Part shown: piece by piece, positions 59,875-64,000 of the stretch
How positions within the stretch are numbered: the stretch's first letter is position 1
Layout of the letters: the number at the start of each line of letters is the position of its first letter
Source of the DNA: REEB52 sp964626905
Lineage (GTDB): Bacteria > Chlamydiota > Chlamydiia > Chlamydiales > SM23-39
Length of the DNA stretch: 64,000 nucleotides
Direction of reading: 5' to 3'
NCBI GenBank assembly: GCA_964626905.1
Contig: CAZVHA010000006.1
Span: 1 to 64,000 of the forward strand
Notes under the pieces: model-generated
Seen by the model: the letters and a program-made list of their open reading frames with translations, nothing else
What the model was told of the DNA's origin: nothing
Database searches by the model: none
Position numbers and translations under genes: made by a program

Positions 59875-61429
59875 CCTTAAAATTTGGGGATTTGGTATAA
59901 CTCATCCTGTGTTTGAAGAGAAAACCCTCAATCAGTTTTTTGCAAAAAGGACTTTGAAAGAAACTTACACGGAAGAAAGGGCGCAATTTTTATGTGCCCT
60001 TTTCCAAAGTGGGCGCGAAGGCCATCTTTGCATGGAAAAACAGGATGTGCCAGATCTGCCCCCTTCGATTCTCGAAGAGGGGAAAGATCTCATGCCGCTA
60101 AAACCCGTTGTCCGCTTTCAAAACTATTATTACCTGCAAAGAAATTGGGTTTTGGAAACACATATTCTCGAACAAGCAAAGAGGTTGAGACGGCTGAAGC
60201 TGTGCCAAACAGATGATGTAAAACAATTTCACGCAAAATGCGAGTCGCTGGATCTCCTCGATAAGCAAAAATGGGCTCTCAAAAGCGCATTTGAAAATCC
60301 CTTTTCCCTCTTTTGCGGCGGCCCTGGGACAGGGAAAACATATACAGCAGTGCAGTTTGTCAAACTTCTTTTGGCCTCTCGAGTGGGCGAACAATACAAA
60401 GTTGTTCTCACCGCGCCCACAGGAAAGGCAGCCTCGCACCTGCAGACTGTTTTAGGCGCAACCGTAGAGGCGATGACTCTCCATAGGCTTCTGCGGATAG
60501 TGCCAGGGGAAAATCGACTCTTTTCCGATTGGAAAATCGATGCGGATCTCGTCGTCGCAGATGAGGCTTCCATGATCGATGTCTCTCTTTTGGCAAAACT
60601 TCTCGAATCGATCGGAAATGGGACCCGTCTCTTATTGATTGGGGATCCCGATCAACTTCCCCCCGTGGAGGCGGGAACGATTTTTAGGGAGATGGCAGAT
60701 GCTTTTGGGGTGCGCCTCGATCAATCGATGCGCTCGCAAAACAGCTCCCTAAATCTCATGGCTGAAAAGATCAATCGGGGCGAATGGATTGGAGATGATG
60801 CCCTTTTGCCCTGGTCTTTTGATTTCTCTTTGAAAGACAAACTCTATGAAAAAATTGCGCCCACTTTTTCGTGGGATGAACCAGATCCCATAGATGCACT
60901 TAAAAGAGGAGCGGAATTTCGCGTTTTGGCTGCCCTGCGCCAAGGCCCCTTTGGCAGTTTGGCTCTCAATGAGCAGATCGTTCAAGAAATGAGGCGCCGC
61001 ATCCAACCAGGTCAATGGTGGATCATTCCCATCCTCATTACCCAAAATACCCCCAGTCAAGATCTATACAATGGCACTTGCGGATGTCTCATCGGAAAAT
61101 CGCGCGGCTCAATCGACTTTTTCGATGCAAATGCCTATTTCCCCCAAAAAGTTCCCTTCAAAAAGCTCCCCCCATTTGAGAGCGCTTTTTGTCTTTCCAT
61201 TCACAAAAGCCAGGGGAGTGAATTCGAAAGAGTCCTCGCCCTTTTCCCCCAAGGTTCTGAAAATTTCGGCAAAGAGGCCGTTTATACCGCCATCACCCGG
61301 GCTAAAAAAGAGATCGAAATTGTCGCAGACAAGGCGACGTTGAAGGCAATGCTTGCAAAACACTCCCTCAAAACTTCCGGATTCACCACGCGCTTTTCGA
61401 TGGAAATAAATGCCCATCCCCCGTTATAG
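59849..61429 (+). CDS. recD: Exodeoxyribonuclease V alpha subunit
   Basis: 526 aa from the ATG at 59849, inside the recB 3' end (26-nt overlap); a TTG at 59816 is the alternative. SF1B helicase: Walker A GGPGTGKTYTAVQF, VVADEASMIDVSLLAKLL, LIGDPDQLPPVEAG, and the C-terminal LSIHKSQGSEFERVL and YTAITRAKKEIEIV. RecD is the fast 5'-3' helicase of RecBCD and controls nuclease activity. N-terminal region matches the RecC-binding domain in length. Its 3' neighbour is a small membrane protein 24 nt away. Confidence 0.92.
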   Translation: MSSILYRSDLKIWGFGITHPVFEEKTLNQFFAKRTLKETYTEERAQFLCALFQSGREGHLCMEKQDVPDLPPSILEEGKDLMPLKPVVRFQNYYYLQRNWVLETHILEQAKRLRRLKLCQTDDVKQFHAKCESLDLLDKQKWALKSAFENPFSLFCGGPGTGKTYTAVQFVKLLLASRVGEQYKVVLTAPTGKAASHLQTVLGATVEAMTLHRLLRIVPGENRLFSDWKIDADLVVADEASMIDVSLLAKLLESIGNGTRLLLIGDPDQLPPVEAGTIFREMADAFGVRLDQSMRSQNSSLNLMAEKINRGEWIGDDALLPWSFDFSLKDKLYEKIAPTFSWDEPDPIDALKRGAEFRVLAALRQGPFGSLALNEQIVQEMRRRIQPGQWWIIPILITQNTPSQDLYNGTCGCLIGKSRGSIDFFDANAYFPQKVPFKKLPPFESAFCLSIHKSQGSEFERVLALFPQGSENFGKEAVYTAITRAKKEIEIVADKATLKAMLAKHSLKTSGFTTRFSMEINAHPPL

Positions 61430-61453
61430 TCCCTGACAAAAAATTTTTGAGCC

Positions 61454-61783
61454 ATGAAAATCCCTTCCCGAAAAACAACAGTCGACTTTTTAATCAAATG
61501 GACCCCGAGAGCCATCGCCGTTTTCGTCGGAGGCTACTACGGACTCGGAATTGCATATGAATGGGGACTTATGGCCAAAATTGATCGAATCGCCATCCGG
61601 ATCATCAAACACTTTTTCGGCTACGCCGGAATCGGGGCTCTAATGCCGACAGTCCAATGGTACTGCGCGTGGGGAGTTCGCATCGGGATAGGCCTTTGCA
61701 CCGGGATCGGATACGATCTCATCGAAAGATGCGCAAAGGCCTGCTATAGAAGACGCCCTCTATTTTGCACAGGCCGCGGTTAG
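61454..61783 (+). CDS. Small hypothetical membrane protein
   Basis: 109 aa, ATG at 61454, no clear Shine-Dalgarno. A first hydrophobic segment (AIAVFVGGYYGLGIAYEWGLM) and a glycine-rich second one (YAGIGALMPTVQWYCAWGVRIGIGLCTGIGY), with a basic C-terminus (RRRPLFCTGRG). It follows recD by 24 nt and may be read with it. The 3' end overlaps the rpsT gene on the other strand by 24 nt. Function unknown. Confidence 0.5.
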   Translation: MKIPSRKTTVDFLIKWTPRAIAVFVGGYYGLGIAYEWGLMAKIDRIAIRIIKHFFGYAGIGALMPTVQWYCAWGVRIGIGLCTGIGYDLIERCAKACYRRRPLFCTGRG

Positions 61784-62056
61784 GCGGGATTTGGTGCGGG
61801 CCGCTTTTTGGGCTTTAAAAATACCCCTCTTGACCCCTTTGTCCATCATGCTGTAGACCGCGTCCAATTTCGCTTTAACGGTTGAGGGCGCTTCTTTTTG
61901 AGTAAGCGAGCTTTGGAGTGAGCGAATAGAAGTCAAAACAGATGCGCGGTACGAACGGTTCTGCACACGTCTTTTTTCACTTTGTAAATTTCTTTTGAGA
62001 GCGGAGGGTTTTCTCGATTTGCCCTCTGGTTTTTTTGCTGCCTTTTCTTCGGCCAT
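61760..62056 (-). CDS. rpsT: 30S ribosomal protein S20
   Basis: 98 aa, ATG at 62056 with GAGGAA about 3 nt upstream. Basic helical protein with SALKRNLQSEKRRVQNRSYRA and MMDKGVKRGIFKAQKAARTKSRLTAAC, the S20 pattern. Binds 16S rRNA early in assembly. The N-terminal extension is lysine-rich, as in other chlamydial S20. A good promoter is visible at 62089-62117. Monocistronic. Confidence 0.95.
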   Translation of the reverse strand: MAEEKAAKKPEGKSRKPSALKRNLQSEKRRVQNRSYRASVLTSIRSLQSSLTQKEAPSTVKAKLDAVYSMMDKGVKRGIFKAQKAARTKSRLTAACAK

Positions 62057-62088
62057 ATTTCCTCGGTTTGCGAATATTAAATGCCATC

Positions 62089-62117
62089 AATATACTCAAA
62101 TCCTTAAAAACAGTAAA
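62089..62117 (-). promoter_or_regulatory. Sigma70-type promoter of rpsT
   Basis: On the minus strand TTTACT (-35, 62112-62117), a 17-nt spacer, then TATATT (-10, 62089-62094), about 33 nt before the rpsT ATG. The match is 4 of 6 and 5 of 6 with ideal spacing. Confidence 0.65.
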
Positions 62118-62126
62118 GACTTATAG

Positions 62127-62576
62127 ATGAACCCAAAGCGAATCCAACTCTTCCTCATCCTTGGAACTTGCGCCATCACCCTCCATTTTTCCCTCCTTTT
62201 TGCCAAAGAGTCCATTTTTTATTTTTCTTTGAGTCATACAGCTCCAGCCACAATAACCCGTTGGGAAATTGCCCCAGTCAAGAAAAAATTTGTCATCAAG
62301 GCAGATTACACGTTTGGGGCTGAGGGAAACCCTCTGAGCGGTTCTCACACCTTCAAAACTCCCCTCTATCTCAATGAGAGGGCCGCTTTTTTGGATTTGA
62401 AAAAAATGGCCAAAGATCCCTGGATCGCCTTTTACAAAGCCAAAGACCCTGAGAGCTCCTGCTTAGAAAAGTCTTTCCCGACAGGCCTCCTCATCCGAAC
62501 CCTGATCTGCTATGGGGTTGTCGCCTATTTCTTCATTCTTAGAAGAAACTATAATAGATTATTGAATTCAATATAA
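62127..62576 (+). CDS. Membrane protein resembling DUF3592
   Basis: 149 aa, ATG at 62127. One N-terminal hydrophobic segment (IQLFLILGTCAITLHFSLLFA), an exported beta-rich domain with FVIKADYTFGAEGNPLSGSHTFKTPLYLN and IAFYKAKDPESSCLEKSFPTG, then a second helix (LLIRTLICYGVVAYFFIL). This layout, with short strands around a conserved Cys-Leu-Glu, resembles the DUF3592 group of bacterial membrane proteins of unknown role. Divergent from rpsT. Confidence 0.6.
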   Translation: MNPKRIQLFLILGTCAITLHFSLLFAKESIFYFSLSHTAPATITRWEIAPVKKKFVIKADYTFGAEGNPLSGSHTFKTPLYLNERAAFLDLKKMAKDPWIAFYKAKDPESSCLEKSFPTGLLIRTLICYGVVAYFFILRRNYNRLLNSI

Positions 62577-62589
62577 TTAATATCGGGTG

Positions 62590-62595
62590 TATAAT
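62590..62595 (+). promoter_or_regulatory. Consensus -10 box TATAAT
   Basis: A perfect TATAAT lies 7 nt before the ATG at 62602. A weak -35 TTCAAT is at 62567-62572 with a 17-nt spacer. If used, the transcript would be nearly leaderless or start at the later ATG. Confidence 0.4.
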
Positions 62596-62601
62596 ATCTG
62601 C

Positions 62602-62967
62602 ATGATTTGCACCGATTCTCGAGAATTTTTTGAATTATCGATGGGTCCTCAGACCGACAATTCGCTCAAATCCCGGTTTGAGTGTCTGAAAGACTTTGTC
62701 AAAAAATGTTTTGGTCTCCCCATTTCACTGATCATCAAGGGAATCCGGACGGTTTTGCGCGTGCTAGGGGCGGCTTTGAGTTTGGCCCTATTGTTTCTCA
62801 CGTTAGGGGGGGCGAGATCAGTTCGAGAAATGTTTATAGAGCGCATTGTGATTTTGGCTAAGGATTTGGCCGACTGGGTTCTTTTACCCCTTGCTTGGAT
62901 CTTTTGTTTTGTTAGACTCGTTTTAGCCCTTCTTATTCACCCCAATTTTTATTTTAACGCCCTTTGA
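62602..62967 (+). CDS. Small hypothetical membrane protein
   Basis: 121 aa from the ATG at 62602; a later ATG at 62641 is possible, since the TATAAT at 62590-62595 would place transcription near 62602. A hydrophilic N-terminus is followed by hydrophobic stretches (LGAALSLALLFLTLGG and ADWVLLPLAWIFCFVRLVLALLI). No domain recognised. Converges with the CoiA-like gene, overlapping it by 14 nt. Size and bilobed hydrophobicity are only loosely Inc-like. Confidence 0.5.
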   Translation: MICTDSREFFELSMGPQTDNSLKSRFECLKDFVKKCFGLPISLIIKGIRTVLRVLGAALSLALLFLTLGGARSVREMFIERIVILAKDLADWVLLPLAWIFCFVRLVLALLIHPNFYFNAL

Positions 62968-63766
62968 TCATCTCATCGAGCCACCGGAGGTAAGAATCGC
63001 GGAGCCACAAGAGGAGGCGATTGGGTCGTTTTTCCCTCTTTGCGAATTCGATTTCAAGAGAGCGCCAGTAGAGCATAGCGTGGGGGTAGCGAAGGGCGTA
63101 GCTGAGCCGATCCCCCTCAAAATATCTGGGGGTTGTGAGCTGGACGATCTGTTGGGGGTACACCGCCACGTCAAAGGGGGGATGACGGTTTTTGAGAGGC
63201 TTTTTTAAGTGAATGGATTTGGGGCTGCTCTTTTTCCACCTCCGCTGTTTCACAAGGATTTCAAATTGATCGTAGATATGAAAATTTTGAATGGATATGT
63301 AGTAGGCGCCCCTCTTTCTTAAATACATTTCTGCAGGGCTGCAGAGCCGTCTATTGAACGTCTGGTCGCTGAGGAGCCAAGTGACGTCATAGCCTAACGA
63401 TTTGTAATCGCGCATCCGGAATTCGACCTCTTTTTCGGAGATGGGCGAACACTGAATTTCAAAGACGATCTTCTCCTTTTCCCAGCAAGCATCTGCCACC
63501 CGATCGATTGCGAGGAACGGTTTTTCAATTTGCAAGGCCCCTTCAGGAAAGCTCTCTTTAAGCTCCTTCTGGGCGACGAGGTGATCGAGCGCCTTGCTAT
63601 AGAGGCGGCAGCTGGGGGCTGCTTTGAGATGATAAAAGTGGGCAAGCCCCCATTTGCCTTTGCGTCTTTTGAGGGGACCGAAGCAATCGATACACCAATA
63701 GGTTTTCCGCGGATCGGCGTCATTTGCATAGATGATGTCATCGGTATCGAGTGCGTAAAGAGCCAT
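62954..63766 (-). CDS. coiA: CoiA-like competence protein
   Basis: 270 aa from the ATG at 63766; the longer frame adds residues without a recognisable role. Cys-containing N-terminal region (WCIDCFGPLKRRKGKWGLAHFYH) followed by the CoiA nuclease core: LQIEKPFLAIDRVADACWE, then KIVFEIQCSPISEKEVEFRMRDYKSLGYDVTWLL, which contains the restriction-endonuclease-like D...ExQ motif. CoiA promotes processing of transforming DNA during natural competence. Its presence suggests that this organism can take up DNA. No other com gene is nearby; it converges with a small membrane protein gene. Confidence 0.75.
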   Translation of the reverse strand: MALYALDTDDIIYANDADPRKTYWCIDCFGPLKRRKGKWGLAHFYHLKAAPSCRLYSKALDHLVAQKELKESFPEGALQIEKPFLAIDRVADACWEKEKIVFEIQCSPISEKEVEFRMRDYKSLGYDVTWLLSDQTFNRRLCSPAEMYLRKRGAYYISIQNFHIYDQFEILVKQRRWKKSSPKSIHLKKPLKNRHPPFDVAVYPQQIVQLTTPRYFEGDRLSYALRYPHAMLYWRSLEIEFAKREKRPNRLLLWLRDSYLRWLDEMIKGR

Positions 63767-63876
63767 AAAACAGTTGCAAATAATTGGATTCGCTATATCA
63801 TATTGACAGAAAGGGCGGGCTTTATCCAAAATATTTTCGTCTTTAACTCGGCTTTGCAACTTTTTAGGGCCGAAGG

Positions 63877-63899
63877 CCCCGAGATATTTGTTCTCGGGG
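63877..63899. terminator. GC hairpin at the window end
   Basis: CCCCGAG (63877-63883) pairs with CTCGGGG (63893-63899) across a 9-nt loop. No T run follows. It may be part of a GC-rich repeat rather than a terminator, since GCCGAAGGCCC in front of it also occurs in the inverted-repeat element at 4872-5050. Confidence 0.4.
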
Positions 63900-63912
63900 G
63901 AGTTATTTAGAG

Positions 63913-63944
63913 CGGGAAGGGGGTTAAAGACCCCTTCCCGTTTT
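63913..63944 (+). terminator. Strong intrinsic terminator
   Basis: CGGGAAGGGG (63913-63922) pairs perfectly with CCCCTTCCCG (63931-63940) across an 8-nt loop, followed by TTTT. A textbook terminator for plus-strand transcripts; on the minus strand it also precedes an A/T-poor run and could act on a gene entering from the right. Confidence 0.75.
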
Positions 63945-63957
63945 AAATAATCTCCCA

Positions 63958-63975
63958 GTTCGACCTTGGTCGAAC
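63958..63975. repeat. 18-bp palindrome at the window end
   Basis: GTTCGACC and GGTCGAAC around TT. It could be an operator or part of the GC-rich dispersed elements; the window ends 25 nt later, so context is missing. Confidence 0.4.
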
Positions 63976-64000
63976 GTCCGAGGGCAAATAGACGGGGCAG

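Noticed and set aside
1..64000. CRISPR arrays and rRNA genes
   Set aside because: No regularly spaced repeats with unique spacers and no rRNA-like stretches were seen on either strand.

Overview
The window comes from a bacterium of the order Chlamydiales outside the genus Chlamydia, i.e. a Parachlamydia/Waddlia/Simkania-type 'environmental' chlamydia. The evidence is the gene content: thrS, a ParA gene and a pGP6-D-like gene in one array (the arrangement of CT581-CT583 in C. trachomatis), ispA beside a short GlmU-like acyltransferase, a porin carrying the N-terminal signature of chlamydial MOMP, a second Cys-rich MOMP-like porin of the type expanded in environmental chlamydiae, and weakly conserved ribosome-binding sites with several TTG/GTG starts. 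Species cannot be fixed from sequence reading alone.

Region by region. 1-6.4 kb: a carbohydrate island with a GalE-like epimerase, two SAM methyltransferases, two tandem GT25 glycosyltransferases and a GH130-like glycosidase; nearly all begin with a signal peptide or membrane anchor. One GT25 gene has a 179-bp MITE-like inverted-repeat element in its 5' end. 6.4-10.9 kb: quinone oxidoreductase, a small secreted protein, an OppA lipoprotein, a MOMP-like porin. 11-17.3 kb: GH63-type glucosidase with glucokinase, recA, prenyl diphosphate synthase, GlmU-like protein. 17.3-25 kb: a stretch rich in DnaA-box-like words, the cyoABCD quinol oxidase operon, and divergently a Met/His-rich outer-membrane protein with a copper P-type ATPase. 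25-30.6 kb: DinD, tRNA-Pro, ung, an MFS exporter and a Cys-rich protein lying between two copies of the ung 3' end, and an Rsm22-like methyltransferase. 30.7-35.2 kb: a two-partner-secretion type outer-membrane transporter, a FecR-domain protein and a CHASE2 adenylate/guanylate cyclase. 35.3-42.1 kb: dapA, a secreted kinase-like protein, two large unknown proteins. 42.1-53.9 kb: purB, pGP6-D/ParA, thrS, a large protein with a papain-like Cys/His/Asn pattern, two outer-membrane porins, an NTF2-like protein, an MFS protein with a degraded acyltransferase tail. 54-64 kb: recC-recB-recD, small membrane proteins, rpsT, and a CoiA-like competence protein.

How it works together: the housekeeping part covers DNA repair (RecA, RecBCD, Ung, DinD), respiration with copper supply or detoxification (Cyo, CopA), and envelope proteins. 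The accessory part looks like host or envelope interaction: leader-bearing glycan enzymes, porins, the secretion/sensing cyclase cluster, the papain-like protein. The most unusual single signal is a near-perfect 23-25 bp palindrome (arms AAATGTAAAGC) present four times: twice overlapping a stop codon, once just before a start codon, and once in frame inside recB. No rRNA genes and no CRISPR array were seen. No stretch longer than about 300 bases is without a proposed gene.
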